Source: an uncultured Shinella sp. (GTDB lineage: Bacteria; Pseudomonadota; Alphaproteobacteria; Rhizobiales; Rhizobiaceae). Taken from it: a stretch of 64,000 bases of DNA. The stretch's first letter is position 1. Every line of letters starts with the position of its first letter. Of this stretch, positions 16,881-26,492 are shown piece by piece. The stretch is taken from positions 62,001 through 126,000 of the forward strand of contig NZ_CAMLFY010000002.1 of NCBI RefSeq assembly GCF_946479415.1, read 5' to 3'. Position numbers and translations under genes: made by a program. The notes under the pieces are model-generated. The model did no database searches. It was not told the origin of the DNA and was given only the letters and a program-made list of their open reading frames with translations.

Positions 16881-17906
16881 TCAGACCTCGATGGCCATGC
16901 CGCCGAAGGAAACGCCGGCCGAAGTGCCGAGCAGCAGAAGCCGCGTTCCCCTGGAAATCCGCCCCTCGGCCCAAGCAATGTCGAGCGCCGTCGGGATGGA
17001 GGCGGCGATCTGGTTGCCGAACCGCGCCGCGATATTGACCACGCGTTCGCGGGTCATGCTGGTCTGCTCGATCATATGCTCCAGCGCCAGCGGGCTTGCC
17101 TGATGGGGTACGACGAGATCGACATCGGCGGGCGTCCAGCCGGCGGCAGCCAGGAGATCGTCGACGAAGCGGGGGAAATGCCGGTGCGTGATGCGGAAAA
17201 GCTCTTTGCCGTCCATGTGGAAGACGGCGTGGGCGGCAAATTCCGCCGCTTCCCGCGTAAAATCGAAACGCGTGCCCCCGGCGCCGATTTCGCAGGCCTC
17301 ATAGGCTGAAGGGTAGGTGCGCATCAGGCTCGCGCGGATCGCACCCGCCCCTTCCGACGCCGCCGTCAGCACGACGGCGGCCGCGCCATCGCCGAACAGG
17401 GCCGCGACATCCGGTTGGTCTTTCCAGGGCAGCGCCCGCGAGGCGATTTCCGAGGAGAAGACGAGCGCCGTGCGGGACTGCCCGGCAGCGATGCGGCCGG
17501 CCGCCAGTTCAAGCGCCGAGAGGAAGCTTAGGCAGGTCGCATTGACATCGAAAGCCGCCGCCGTACCGTCCGGAATACCGAGCCGGCGCATGACGAGCGG
17601 TGCGGTTGCCGGCAGGGTCTGGTAGGGAATGCCGCAGGCGCCGAGCACGAGGTCGATATCCTCAGCGACGACCGCCGCCCTTTCAATAGCAAGGCGCGCG
17701 GCGGCCACGGCAAGGTCGATCTGGTCTTCCGCCTCGCAGACATGCCGGCTGCGCACGCCCGAAAGCCTTTCCAGATGGCCGGCAGGAAAGCCCAGCTGCT
17801 GGTCCAGCGCCTCGGACAGGACCACCTTCGCCGGCACCACGTGCCCCGTTCCTGCTATGCGGATAGAAAAAATAGCGGGCATCTCCAGTCGCAACTCGAT
17901 TGACAC
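16881..17906 (-). CDS. 3-oxoacyl-ACP synthase III-like condensing enzyme
   Basis: This is a 341-residue thiolase-fold enzyme of the FabH/OleA group. The Cys-His-Asn triad is intact: C125 (VNATCLSF), H268 (VVPHQAS) and N298 (RFGNQIAAS). Such enzymes make a Claisen condensation between an acyl-CoA and malonyl-ACP or a second acyl-CoA. It starts with GTG at 17906 behind GGAGATCAG. It is the first gene of a six-gene operon and is away from any fatty acid synthesis gene, so a secondary-metabolite role is more likely than housekeeping. Confidence 0.85.
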   Translation of the reverse strand: MSIELRLEMPAIFSIRIAGTGHVVPAKVVLSEALDQQLGFPAGHLERLSGVRSRHVCEAEDQIDLAVAAARLAIERAAVVAEDIDLVLGACGIPYQTLPATAPLVMRRLGIPDGTAAAFDVNATCLSFLSALELAAGRIAAGQSRTALVFSSEIASRALPWKDQPDVAALFGDGAAAVVLTAASEGAGAIRASLMRTYPSAYEACEIGAGGTRFDFTREAAEFAAHAVFHMDGKELFRITHRHFPRFVDDLLAAAGWTPADVDLVVPHQASPLALEHMIEQTSMTRERVVNIAARFGNQIAASIPTALDIAWAEGRISRGTRLLLLGTSAGVSFGGMAIEV

Positions 17907-18011
17907 CTGATCTCCGGCCCCATGGTATCAGAACGTTTCAGCTCTCCCCAATGCAGGGCCGCCGCGTCGAAAAAGTCGAAGCGACCGGTGCGCATCACGG
18001 AAAAAGCACAG

Positions 18012-18521
18012 TCATCGCGGCACAAACTCCACCAGCAGCGATTTCAGCTCGATCTCGCGCACCCGCCGCGCCGCTTCATCGGGGCTGACCCAGGCGAGGA
18101 TGCGTTCGCCCTTCTCTTTGAATTTCCCTGCGGTCTCGGTCACCTCGATCTGGAAGACATCGACGATGCAGGGCACGACGTCGCCATCGTCGAGGAGCTT
18201 CAGATAGGTATAGCTGCCGACCGGCTTCTTGCGGATTTTCCCGGAAACGCCGGCCTCCTGGAGGGCTTCGATCGCCGCAGCCTCATAGGGTTTCCTGCCC
18301 TTCATCGGCCAGCCCTTGGGGATGATCCAGCGCCCGCTGTCGCGCGAGGTCACGACGAGGATTTCGATACCGGCGCCCTGCGGAAGATAGCGAAAGCAAA
18401 GGGCGGCATATTGCTGGCGAAACGCCCCGGAAAACAGCTTTTCCGGCTTGGCGGCAAGCTGTTGCAGCAGGGTTTTCGGCTTGCGCGGCCGCGGCGCCTT
18501 GTCTTTCTTCGTATTTTTCAA
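18012..18521 (-). CDS. NUDIX hydrolase
   Basis: This is a protein of about 169 residues with a NUDIX domain: IPKGWPMKG opens the box and RKPYEAAAIEALQEAGVSG forms its helix (the usual REUXEE appears as IEALQEA). This variant is common in alphaproteobacterial diphosphoinositol or dinucleotide polyphosphate hydrolases. A lysine-rich leader precedes it. The start is uncertain: I used the TTG at 18521 before KNTKKDK. The frame also runs to a TTG at 18590, with an unlikely Cys/Gly-rich extension. It lies upstream of the KAS III operon on the same strand, with a 105-base gap. Confidence 0.75.
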   Translation of the reverse strand: MKNTKKDKAPRPRKPKTLLQQLAAKPEKLFSGAFRQQYAALCFRYLPQGAGIEILVVTSRDSGRWIIPKGWPMKGRKPYEAAAIEALQEAGVSGKIRKKPVGSYTYLKLLDDGDVVPCIVDVFQIEVTETAGKFKEKGERILAWVSPDEAARRVREIELKSLLVEFVPR

Positions 18522-18676
18522 AATCCCTCGTCCCGCGCATCCGCCTGCGCACCATGTCCGGCACCCGCCTGTCAAAAACGCGCAGTGCAACAGTCACGGT
18601 CCCTGGAATCTCGCAACAGACCCGGCATGTCAAAGGGAAATCGCCGAAAAATACGGGTGCCTGCGATCCCGACGCT

Positions 18677-19756
18677 TCAGGCGCGCGTGGAACGCGTCGA
18701 GGCCGTCGTGTCGCGCACGACCAGCGGGCCGTCGACCTTGATGGTCATGGCACGCGTCTGCTTGCCGTGGATCGCCATATCGATGAGGATTTCCGCAGCC
18801 TTCTGGCCCATTTCGTAATTGGGCAGCACCAGCGTCGAGAGCGGCGGATGGGTGTAGCGGGCGAGTTCCTGGTCGTCGTAGCCCATGACGGAGACATCCT
18901 GCGGCACGCGAAGCCCCTTCTCCTGCGCCGCCTCCATCACGCCGATCGCCATCAGGTCGTTGCCGCAGAAGATGGCGGTCGGCGGATTGTCCATGGAAAG
19001 CAGGTCGAGGCCCGCCTCGTAGCCGCGCAGCGGCAGCCAGTCGCCATCGCGCACCAGGCTCTCGTCGAAGGCGATGTCGGCGGTGGCGAGCGCCTGCTTA
19101 TAACCTTTCAGACGGTCCATCGCCGCATCCATCCACGGCTCGCCATTGATGAAACCGATACGCTTGTGGCCAAGCGCCGTCAGATGCGCGGTCGCGGTAA
19201 AGCCGCCCGCCACCTCGCCCGGCACGATCGCCACATGCTGGCGCGGCTCGCCATAGCAGTTGAGCAGCACCGTCGGAACGGACTTCAGCGCCTTGGGCAC
19301 CGAGACTTTTCGTGTGAAGATCGTCGCATAGATGACGCCGGCAATCGAGGGATCACGCAGCACGGAGCGCAGAACGGCCTCTTCGAGGTCCGGATTGGAA
19401 CGCGTCGCATGGGCGGAGACCAGAAGCCCCTGCTCGAAGGCATAGTCGCGGATACCATCGAGGCTCACCACCGGATGCGGGCTGGTGGAGATTTCATCGA
19501 CGATGAAGGCGATCGTATCCTTCTCGACCGTGGGGGCAGCGGCGACCGGGCTGCGGGTCGCAGGTAATTTATAACCTATTTTATGAGCAGCCTCGCGCAC
19601 CTTCTGCTGCGTTTCCGGCGAGATGCGCGAGCCGGACATCTCATTGAGCACGAGCGACACGCTGGACTGGGAAACACCGGCAATGCGCGCGATGTCCGTC
19701 ATTGTCGGGCGTCCACCGCCTTCTTTGTCCGTATTGCGCCCGTTTCCCCTGGCCAT
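18677..19756 (-). CDS. LacI family transcriptional regulator
   Basis: This is a 359-residue repressor with an N-terminal LacI helix-turn-helix ([20 protein letters not shown]), a hinge helix and a periplasmic-binding-protein-like sugar domain ending with the usual [14 protein letters not shown] strand. The ATG at 19756 has a GAGGAA ribosome site. A longer reading to 19789 lacks one. It is divergent from the YtfQ-type binding protein gene, with a palindrome between them, and should repress that importer until its sugar is present. Confidence 0.92.
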   Translation of the reverse strand: MARGNGRNTDKEGGGRPTMTDIARIAGVSQSSVSLVLNEMSGSRISPETQQKVREAAHKIGYKLPATRSPVAAAPTVEKDTIAFIVDEISTSPHPVVSLDGIRDYAFEQGLLVSAHATRSNPDLEEAVLRSVLRDPSIAGVIYATIFTRKVSVPKALKSVPTVLLNCYGEPRQHVAIVPGEVAGGFTATAHLTALGHKRIGFINGEPWMDAAMDRLKGYKQALATADIAFDESLVRDGDWLPLRGYEAGLDLLSMDNPPTAIFCGNDLMAIGVMEAAQEKGLRVPQDVSVMGYDDQELARYTHPPLSTLVLPNYEMGQKAAEILIDMAIHGKQTRAMTIKVDGPLVVRDTTASTRSTRA

Positions 19757-19828
19757 GCGTCGTTCCTCGCCCCTCGACGTGCTTTGCACTGCACGCGGAT
19801 TTTTTGCAAGTGCTCATAATTTTGGCTC

Positions 19829-19857
19829 TTGACTGCTAATATTATTAGCGCAAGATT
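19829..19857 (+). promoter_or_regulatory. Probable promoter and LacI-type operator for the sugar importer
   Basis: GCTAAT (19835-19840) faces ATTAGC (19844-19849) around a 3-base centre. It lies directly after a -35-like TTGACT (19829-19834) and before a -10-like CAAGAT (19851-19856). The dyad fills the promoter spacer, which is where a LacI-type repressor would block RNA polymerase. The assignment is from sequence symmetry only. Confidence 0.5.
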
Positions 19858-19931
19858 TGCACATGTGAAGCACGAATTTGCTCACGTCCGGTAGAGGAGC
19901 ACCGGCCAGAACCTGGGAGGAGAACCCGCTC

Positions 19932-20912
19932 ATGACCACCATTTCCCGTCGCACCTTCATGCTTGCGGCCACCGCCATCGGCGCGCTTGCCGTCGCAGGC
20001 GTCGCCATTGCCGAAGTGCCGAAGCTGGCACAGAAGGACACCTACAAGGTCGGCTTCGCGCAGACCGAATCCAACAATCCCTGGCGCATCGCCCAGACCA
20101 ACAGCATGAAGGCCGAGGCCGAAAAGCTCGGCTACCAGCTGGTCTATACGGATGCCGCCGGCTCGGCCGCCAAGCAGGTTGCCGACGTCAATTCGATGAT
20201 CGCCCAGGGCGTCGACGTCATCTTCCTCGCCCCGCGCGAAGAAAAGCCGCTGATCCCCGCCGTCATGGCCGCCAAGAAGGCCGGCATTCCGGTCATCCTG
20301 CTTGACCGCTCGGTCGATCCGTCGCTCGCCAAGGCCGGCGAGGACTACCTGACCTTCATCGGCTCGAACTTCGTCGAGGAAGGCAAGCGCGTCGCCGAAT
20401 GGCTGGCGAAGAACGCCAACGGCAAGTCGAAGATCATCGAGCTGGAAGGCACGACCGGCTCGTCGCCGGCCAACGACCGCAAGAAGGGCTTCGACGAGGC
20501 GATCCAGGCCGCCGGCGGCTTCGAGATCGTCGCCTCGCAGACCGGCGATTTTGCCCGCGACAAGGGCCGCCAGGTTGCCGAAGCGCTGCTTCAGGCCCAT
20601 CCGGATGCCGATATCATCTACGCCCACAACGACGAAATGGCGATCGGCGCCATCGCGGCGCTGGAAGCGGCCGGCAAGGTGCCGGGCAAGGATGTGCTCG
20701 TGCTCTCCATCGATGGTGGCAAGGAAGCCGTCCAGCTCGTCGTCGACGGCAAGATCGCGGCGGTCGTCGAATGCAACCCGCGCTTTGGCCCCAAGGCGTT
20801 CGAGACGATGCAGCGCTACGCCAAGGGCGAAGCCATCGAGCCGAACCTCGTCAACGAAGACAAGTTCTACGACGCGTCCAACGCGGCGGCCGAACTCGCG
20901 AACGCCTACTGA
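19932..20912 (+). CDS. ytfQ: Sugar ABC transporter substrate-binding protein, YtfQ-like
   Basis: This 326-residue periplasmic binding protein begins with a signal sequence carrying a twin-arginine-like SRRTFMLAATAIGALAVAG stretch, probably cleaved near residue 30. The mature part is a type I periplasmic fold beginning YKVGFAQTESNNPWR, close to E. coli YtfQ (galactofuranose binding). GDFARDKGRQVAE and IYAHNDEMAIGA are characteristic of the group. The ATG at 19932 is preceded by GGGAGGAG. It heads the importer operon and is followed by a terminator-like hairpin, which fits higher expression of the binding protein than of the membrane parts. Confidence 0.88.
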   Translation: MTTISRRTFMLAATAIGALAVAGVAIAEVPKLAQKDTYKVGFAQTESNNPWRIAQTNSMKAEAEKLGYQLVYTDAAGSAAKQVADVNSMIAQGVDVIFLAPREEKPLIPAVMAAKKAGIPVILLDRSVDPSLAKAGEDYLTFIGSNFVEEGKRVAEWLAKNANGKSKIIELEGTTGSSPANDRKKGFDEAIQAAGGFEIVASQTGDFARDKGRQVAEALLQAHPDADIIYAHNDEMAIGAIAALEAAGKVPGKDVLVLSIDGGKEAVQLVVDGKIAAVVECNPRFGPKAFETMQRYAKGEAIEPNLVNEDKFYDASNAAAELANAY

Positions 20913-20933
20913 TCGCATCTCCCAAGCACTTCG

Positions 20934-20968
20934 CGGCCGGGGCGGCAAAACCGTCTCGGCCGTTTTTT
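20934..20968 (+). terminator. Attenuating terminator between ytfQ and ytfR
   Basis: CGGCCG (20934-20939) pairs with CGGCCG (20957-20962), and the stem continues inward to about 12 pairs with two G-U pairs. A run of six T follows (20963-20968). This is a strong intrinsic terminator shape inside the operon, about 20 bases after the binding-protein stop. It probably lets only part of the transcripts reach the ATPase and permease genes. Confidence 0.75.
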
Positions 20969-21042
20969 GAACGGGCCTGATCTTTGGTTCGTTCGGGTGT
21001 AGGCTTGAGAAGCCGTCCCGAAGGGCGGAGAGGAGGAACCCG

Positions 21043-22533
21043 ATGCTCTTGTCCATGCAGGGCATTTCCAAGGCGTTTGCCGGCGTCGCCGCATTGAAAT
21101 CGGCTTCGCTTGAGGTCGAACCCGCAGAAGTCATGGCGCTTGTCGGCCAGAATGGTGCCGGAAAATCGACGCTCATCAAAATTCTGACCGGCGTCTATCG
21201 CCGGGACGCAGGCGACATCAGCTTTGACGGCAAGCCCGTCGACTTCACCATGCCGGCAGAAGCGCAAAGCGCCGGCATCGCGACGATCTATCAGGAAATC
21301 AATCTCGCGCCGCAGCGCTCGGTGGCGGAGAACATCTATCTCTCCCGCGAGCCGAAGCGCTTCGGCATGATCGACCATGCCGCCATGCGGCGCGGTGCAG
21401 CGGCCGTTTTGCAGACCTTCAACCTTGCCATCGATGTCGACCGTCCCGTCGCGCATTTCGATGCCGCGACACGGCAGATGGTGGCGATTGCCCGCGCCGT
21501 CACCCAGAATGCCCGCCTCGTCATTATGGACGAGCCGACCTCCTCGCTCGACGAGCGCGAGGTCGCCGTTCTCTTCGAAACGATCCGCACGCTGAAACGC
21601 TCCGGCGTCGCCGTCATCTTCATCGGCCACCGGCTCGACGAACTCTATGCCATCTGCGATCGCGTCACGATCATGCGGGACGGCCAGACGGTTGCGAAAA
21701 GCCCGATGGCCGACATGCCCAAGATGGCGCTGGTGCGCCACATGCTCGGCAAGGAGCTCGCCGCCTTCCAGGCCATGGCGCCGGACCGGGACATGCCCGA
21801 GCGCCCCGTCCGCCTTGCCGTCGAGCAGGCCGGTGCGGGCGTGCGCGTGCGCGATGTCAGCCTCGATGTGCGCGAAGGCGAGATCTCGGGCCTTGCCGGC
21901 CTGCTCGGCTCCGGCCGCACGGAAACGGCGCGCCTGATCTTCGGCGCAGATAGGATGCAGCGCGGCACGATAAGCATGGACGGCCGCACGCGCGCCTATC
22001 GCGAGCCGGCGAATGCGATTGCTGACGGCATCGGCCTCGTTTCCGAGGACCGCAAGATCGACGGCATCGTGCCCGATATGAGCATTCGCGAGAACATGAC
22101 ATTGGCCCTGCTGCCGAAGCTGAAAAAAGCCGGCATCGTCGACCGTGCCAGGCAGGACGAGATCGTTGCGAAGTACATTCGCACGCTCGGCGTCAAATGC
22201 GCCTCGCCCGACCAGCCGATCAAGGAACTGTCGGGCGGCAACCAGCAGAAGGTGCTGCTTGCTCGCTGGCTCGCCACCGATCCGCGCGTCCTCATCATCG
22301 ACGAGCCGACCCGCGGCATCGATATCGGCGCGAAATCGGAAATCCTCAAGCTGCTGCGCAGCCTCGCCGACGAGGGGTTGAGCGTACTGATGATCTCTTC
22401 CGAACTGGAAGAGCTTCTCGCCGCCGCCGACCGCGTCACCGTGCTCAGCGACGGCACATCGGTCGCGACCCTGCCGCGCAAGGATCTCAGCGAGGCGGCG
22501 CTGCTTTCCGCCATGGCCCATCAGGTGGAATGA
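21043..22533 (+). CDS. ytfR: Sugar ABC transporter ATP-binding protein, YtfR-like (dual ATPase)
   Basis: This 496-residue cytoplasmic ATPase has two tandem ABC domains, as in RbsA/MglA/YtfR. Domain 1 has Walker A GQNGAGKST (about residues 34-42) and Walker B VIMDEPTSSLD. Its signature region FDAATRQMVAIARA is degenerate, as is usual for this family. Domain 2 has GLLGSGRTE in place of Walker A, the signature LSGGNQQKV and [10 protein letters not shown]. The ATG at 21043 follows GGAGAGGAGGAA. It is the energy unit for the two permeases that follow at once. Confidence 0.9.
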   Translation: MLLSMQGISKAFAGVAALKSASLEVEPAEVMALVGQNGAGKSTLIKILTGVYRRDAGDISFDGKPVDFTMPAEAQSAGIATIYQEINLAPQRSVAENIYLSREPKRFGMIDHAAMRRGAAAVLQTFNLAIDVDRPVAHFDAATRQMVAIARAVTQNARLVIMDEPTSSLDEREVAVLFETIRTLKRSGVAVIFIGHRLDELYAICDRVTIMRDGQTVAKSPMADMPKMALVRHMLGKELAAFQAMAPDRDMPERPVRLAVEQAGAGVRVRDVSLDVREGEISGLAGLLGSGRTETARLIFGADRMQRGTISMDGRTRAYREPANAIADGIGLVSEDRKIDGIVPDMSIRENMTLALLPKLKKAGIVDRARQDEIVAKYIRTLGVKCASPDQPIKELSGGNQQKVLLARWLATDPRVLIIDEPTRGIDIGAKSEILKLLRSLADEGLSVLMISSELEELLAAADRVTVLSDGTSVATLPRKDLSEAALLSAMAHQVE

Positions 22534-22534
22534 G

Positions 22535-23545
22535 ATGACGACGATAGAGACCCCTGTCCCGCAGCCGTCAGGCACGCTCTCCTCCGGCAGCCGGCTGTTT
22601 TCGCTGGCAGGCCGCTACGGCACCTTGGTCGCCTTTCTGGCGCTCATCGTCTTCAACATCGCGGTGACGCCGAACTTCCTGTCCTGGCAGACGCTGAACG
22701 TAAACCTCACGCAGGTCGCCACCATCGTCATCGTCGCGACCGGCATGACGCTGGTCATCGCCACTGGCGGCATTGACCTATCGGTCGGTTCGCTGATGGC
22801 GATCTCGGGGGCACTCGCGCCGATGATCTTCATGGGGCAGTTCTGGCAAGTCGAGAACATGGCCTTTGCGGTGGCGCTCGCTTTTCTGATCCCCGTGGTG
22901 GTCGCCAGCCTGTTCGGCCTGTTCAACGGGCTGCTCGTCACCCGCTTCTCCATCCAGCCGATCATCGCGACGCTGGTGCTGTTCATTGCCGGCCGCGGCA
23001 TCGCGCAGGTCATGACCAACGGCAACCTGCAGGTCTTCAAGAACGAGGGCTTCCAGTTCATCGCCATGGGCCGCATTGCCGGCATTCCGGCGCAGGTCGT
23101 GCTGATGATCGTCATCGTCATCCTGGCCTCAGCGATGATCCGCTACACCGTCATCGGCCGCCAGATCATCGCGGTCGGCGGGAATGAAAAGGCGGCATGG
23201 CTGACCGGCATTCCAGTCAAGCGCGTGAAGCTACTTGTCTACATGATCAGCGGCGCGCTCGCCGGCCTTGCCGGTCTCGTCGTCGTCGCACGCAACTCCG
23301 CCAGCGACGCCAATCTCGTCGGCCTCGGTATGGAGCTCGATGCCATCGCCGCGGTCGCCGTCGGCGGCACGCTTCTGACCGGTGGGCGGGCCAATATCGT
23401 CGGCACCCTGCTCGGCGCCTTCGTCATCCAGCTCGTGCGCTACACGCTTCTCGCCAATGGCGTGCCGGATGCCGCAGCTCTCATCGTCAAGGCGGGGCTG
23501 ATCGTGCTCGCCGTCTTCATCCAGCAGCGCGCCGACAGGCACTGA
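22535..23545 (+). CDS. ytfT: Sugar ABC transporter permease, YtfT-like
   Basis: This is a 336-residue inner-membrane permease of the RbsC/YtfT family with about eight to ten hydrophobic helices. The conserved GGIDLSVGSLMA segment (about residues 77-88) and the later GGTLLTGGRANIVGTLLGA loop are present. It follows the ATPase stop by a single base and is followed 11 bases later by a second, different permease. Two distinct permeases match the E. coli YtfT-YjfF pair of the galactofuranose importer rather than the single RbsC of ribose systems. Confidence 0.9.
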   Translation: MTTIETPVPQPSGTLSSGSRLFSLAGRYGTLVAFLALIVFNIAVTPNFLSWQTLNVNLTQVATIVIVATGMTLVIATGGIDLSVGSLMAISGALAPMIFMGQFWQVENMAFAVALAFLIPVVVASLFGLFNGLLVTRFSIQPIIATLVLFIAGRGIAQVMTNGNLQVFKNEGFQFIAMGRIAGIPAQVVLMIVIVILASAMIRYTVIGRQIIAVGGNEKAAWLTGIPVKRVKLLVYMISGALAGLAGLVVVARNSASDANLVGLGMELDAIAAVAVGGTLLTGGRANIVGTLLGAFVIQLVRYTLLANGVPDAAALIVKAGLIVLAVFIQQRADRH

Positions 23546-23556
23546 GGAGACCCTCC

Positions 23557-24537
23557 ATGCACACGCTCCTCCGCCCCTTCGCCATCAAGTCGTCAGGCGA
23601 TCTCGCCCGCATCGGCGTCATTCTCGCGCTCGCCGGCCTCATCCTGTTCGGCGCTCTGCGCTACGACAACTTCCTGTCGCCCTTCAACATCCTGAGCTTC
23701 CTGCGCTACAACTCGATGTTCGCGCTGATCGCGCTCGGCATGGCCTTCGTCATCATCACCGGCGGCATCGACCTCTCGGTCGGCGGCACGGCGGCGATGG
23801 CGAGCGTGGTGGCAGCCTTGCTCTCGCCTTATCATTGGGCAGCCGGGCTTCTCGGCGGCATGGCTGCGGGCCTTGCCGTCGGCGCGCTCAACGGCTTCAT
23901 CATCACGAAGATGCGCATCCAGCCCTTCATCGCGACCCTCGCGACCATGCTCGCGGCCTACGGCACGGGACTGCTGCTCGCCAACAACCAGTCGGTCTCC
24001 GTGTCCTACGATACCGGCTTCACCGTGATCGGCCAGGATGATTTCCTCGGCTTCCCCATCCCCGCCTGGATCGGTCTGATCGCCTATGTGCTCGGCTGGC
24101 TGGTTCTCGAAAAGCTGCCGGTCGGACGCCATATCCTCGCCATCGGCGACGGCGAGGCGACGGCGGGCCTGATGGGCCTCAAGGTCGAGCGCACGCTCGC
24201 CGCCGTCTATCTAGTCTCCGGCACGCTTGCCGGCCTTGCCGGCGTCATCCTCGCCTCGCAGTTCGGCGCGGGCCAGCCGACCGAGGGCGTGGGCTGGGAG
24301 CTTTTCGCCATCGCCTCCGTCGTGGTCGGCGGCACGCTTCTGACCGGCGGAGCGGGCTCGGTCGGCGCGACGCTGGCCGGCGCGCTTCTACTTGCCATGG
24401 TCTTCAACATCCTGAACTTCGAAAACGGCCTCGGCTGGATCTCGCTGTCCGCCTATTGGCAATCCGTCATCCGCGGTGCCTTCCTGCTCGTCGTCGTCGT
24501 GCTGCAGGCCAAGCTGATGACGCGGCGCAGCGCCTGA
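23557..24537 (+). CDS. yjfF: Sugar ABC transporter permease, YjfF-like
   Basis: This is a 326-residue inner-membrane permease, the partner of the preceding YtfT-like subunit. It has the family markers FVIITGGIDLSVGGTAAM (about residues 64-81), MRIQPFIATLATM and VVGGTLLTGGAGSVGATL. The ATG at 23557 is preceded by GAGGAGA. The frame is open much further upstream (to 23197), but that part is arginine-rich shadow sequence over the YtfT gene. It ends 7 bases from the stop of the convergent MacB-type gene. Confidence 0.9.
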   Translation: MHTLLRPFAIKSSGDLARIGVILALAGLILFGALRYDNFLSPFNILSFLRYNSMFALIALGMAFVIITGGIDLSVGGTAAMASVVAALLSPYHWAAGLLGGMAAGLAVGALNGFIITKMRIQPFIATLATMLAAYGTGLLLANNQSVSVSYDTGFTVIGQDDFLGFPIPAWIGLIAYVLGWLVLEKLPVGRHILAIGDGEATAGLMGLKVERTLAAVYLVSGTLAGLAGVILASQFGAGQPTEGVGWELFAIASVVVGGTLLTGGAGSVGATLAGALLLAMVFNILNFENGLGWISLSAYWQSVIRGAFLLVVVVLQAKLMTRRSA

Positions 24538-24544
24538 CCAGGCC

Positions 24545-26485
24545 TCAATCCGCGCCAAGCGCCACGGCCGGCTGGAGATGCGAGGCGTTTCGGGCCGGCA
24601 GGTAGCCGAAGACGAGGCCGGTCAGGAATGAGCAGGCGAAGGCGAGCGCGAACGGGCCGAGGGTGAAGCTGACCGGCATGCCGAAAACCTTGGCGAGCGC
24701 GCCGATGGAGAGGCCGAGCCCCACGCCGATGGCGCCGCCGATCGCCGAGACGACCAGCGCCTCGATGAGGAATTGCAGCAGGATATCGCGCCGCCGCGCA
24801 CCCGTCGCCATACGCACGCCGATCTCGCGGGTGCGCTCGCGCACGGAAACCAGCATGATGTTCATCACCCCGATGCCGCCGACGAGCAGCGAGATCGCCG
24901 CGACGGAGCCGAGGAACAGCTTCATCGTGTTCGACGTTTCGGTGAAGGCCTCGCGCACCGAGGACATATTGGTGATCTGCGTGTCCTCGGCCTTGTGACG
25001 GGTGTCGAGCAGGGTCTGGATGGCATCCTGCGTCAGGTCGATCGCCGCGGAATCCTCGACCTGTACGGTGATCGTGCGCACGTTGCGCTGGCCGAAGAGC
25101 CGCATGCTGCCGGTCGAGAGCGGCACGAGGATCGTGTCGTCCTGGTCGTTGCCGCCCGCACTCGCCCCCATCTCCGCCATCACGCCGATGACCTGGAAGG
25201 GGATCTTGTTGACCAGCACATATTGACCGAGCGGACTGGCGCCATCGGGAAACAGGGTTTTCGCCACGGTCTCACCGAGCACGGCGACGGGCGCATAGGT
25301 GTTCATGTCATCGGCATTGAGGAATTCACCTTCGGCGACCTTCCAGTTCTTCGCCTGCGTGAAGGCCGGCACCGTGCCGTTCGCCGTCGTCTGATAGTCG
25401 ATATTGCCGTAGCGAAGCGTTACGGAGCTGGTCATTTCCGGCACGGCAAAGGAGACGTTCGGCACTTCGAGGATCGCATCGGCATCGGACGGGATGAGCG
25501 TCACCGGCGCGCTGCCCCCGCCGCGGAAATTCGCCATGCTTGGACGCACCAGCAGAACGTTCGAGCCCATGGCGGAAATGCGGTCGAGCACGGAATTCTG
25601 CGCACCCGTGCCGATCGCCAGCATGGCCACCACGGAACCGACGCCGATGACGATGCCGAGCAACGTCAGCACCGTGCGGAAGAGATTGGCATGCAGTGCG
25701 CGGATCGCCATCTTCACGGCCTCGGAGACGTCGGCGATGGCCGCCGATCCCTCCTTCACCGCTTTCTGCAAGCCGGCAGCGGCTTCGGACGAGGGACGCG
25801 CCTTCTTGGCGCGATCGGAGATGATGCGGCCGTCACGAATCTCGATCAGACGGTCGGCGGCCTCCGCCACCTCGCGCGAATGGGTGATGAGAATGATCGT
25901 GTGGCCATCCTCATGCATCCGCCGCAGGAGCGCCATCACCTCTTCGCCGCTCTGGCTATCGAGCGCGCCGGTCGGCTCGTCGGCGAGAATGACGCGGCCG
26001 CCGTTCATCAGCGCGCGGGCGATGGAAACGCGCTGCTGCTGGCCGCCGGAAAGCTGGTTCGGGCGATGATCGAGCCGGTCGCCGAGCTTCAGCGAGGACA
26101 GCAGCATATCCGCCCGCTCCTGCCGCTCGCGGGCTGGAAGGCCGGCATAGATGGCCGGAACCTCGACGTTTTCGCGGGCGCTGGCCGTCGGGATGAGATT
26201 GTAGCTCTGGAAGACGAAACCGAAGGTGCGGCGGCGCAGCGCCGCCAACTCGTCCGTCTCGAAATCCGAGACCGGTTCGCCGTCGATGCGGTATTCGCCC
26301 GAGGTCGGCTGGTCGAGGCAGCCGAGAATGTTCATCAGCGTCGACTTGCCGGAACCGGACTGGCCGATGATCGCAACGAACTCGCCCGCTTCGATATCGA
26401 GCGACACGCCATGCAGGACCTCGACGGCGAAGCCATCGTTGAAAAAGGTCTTGGTGACGTCCCTGAGCGAGATGAGCGCGGTCAT
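24545..26485 (-). CDS. MacB-type ABC transporter, fused ATPase and permease
   Basis: This 646-residue inner-membrane protein has an N-terminal ABC ATPase (Walker [10 protein letters not shown] near residue 43, signature LSGGQQQRV, Walker [12 protein letters not shown]). A transmembrane helix near residue 275, a large periplasmic MacB_PCD domain (about 300-500) and a C-terminal FtsX block of three helices with [15 protein letters not shown] follow. MacB family proteins push substrates such as peptides, lipids or drugs across the periplasm with an adaptor and an outer-membrane channel. The ATG at 26485 lies 7 bases after the adaptor gene. No outer-membrane gene is adjacent. Confidence 0.9.
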   Translation of the reverse strand: MTALISLRDVTKTFFNDGFAVEVLHGVSLDIEAGEFVAIIGQSGSGKSTLMNILGCLDQPTSGEYRIDGEPVSDFETDELAALRRRTFGFVFQSYNLIPTASARENVEVPAIYAGLPARERQERADMLLSSLKLGDRLDHRPNQLSGGQQQRVSIARALMNGGRVILADEPTGALDSQSGEEVMALLRRMHEDGHTIILITHSREVAEAADRLIEIRDGRIISDRAKKARPSSEAAAGLQKAVKEGSAAIADVSEAVKMAIRALHANLFRTVLTLLGIVIGVGSVVAMLAIGTGAQNSVLDRISAMGSNVLLVRPSMANFRGGGSAPVTLIPSDADAILEVPNVSFAVPEMTSSVTLRYGNIDYQTTANGTVPAFTQAKNWKVAEGEFLNADDMNTYAPVAVLGETVAKTLFPDGASPLGQYVLVNKIPFQVIGVMAEMGASAGGNDQDDTILVPLSTGSMRLFGQRNVRTITVQVEDSAAIDLTQDAIQTLLDTRHKAEDTQITNMSSVREAFTETSNTMKLFLGSVAAISLLVGGIGVMNIMLVSVRERTREIGVRMATGARRRDILLQFLIEALVVSAIGGAIGVGLGLSIGALAKVFGMPVSFTLGPFALAFACSFLTGLVFGYLPARNASHLQPAVALGAD

Positions 26486-26492
26486 GGCAGCC

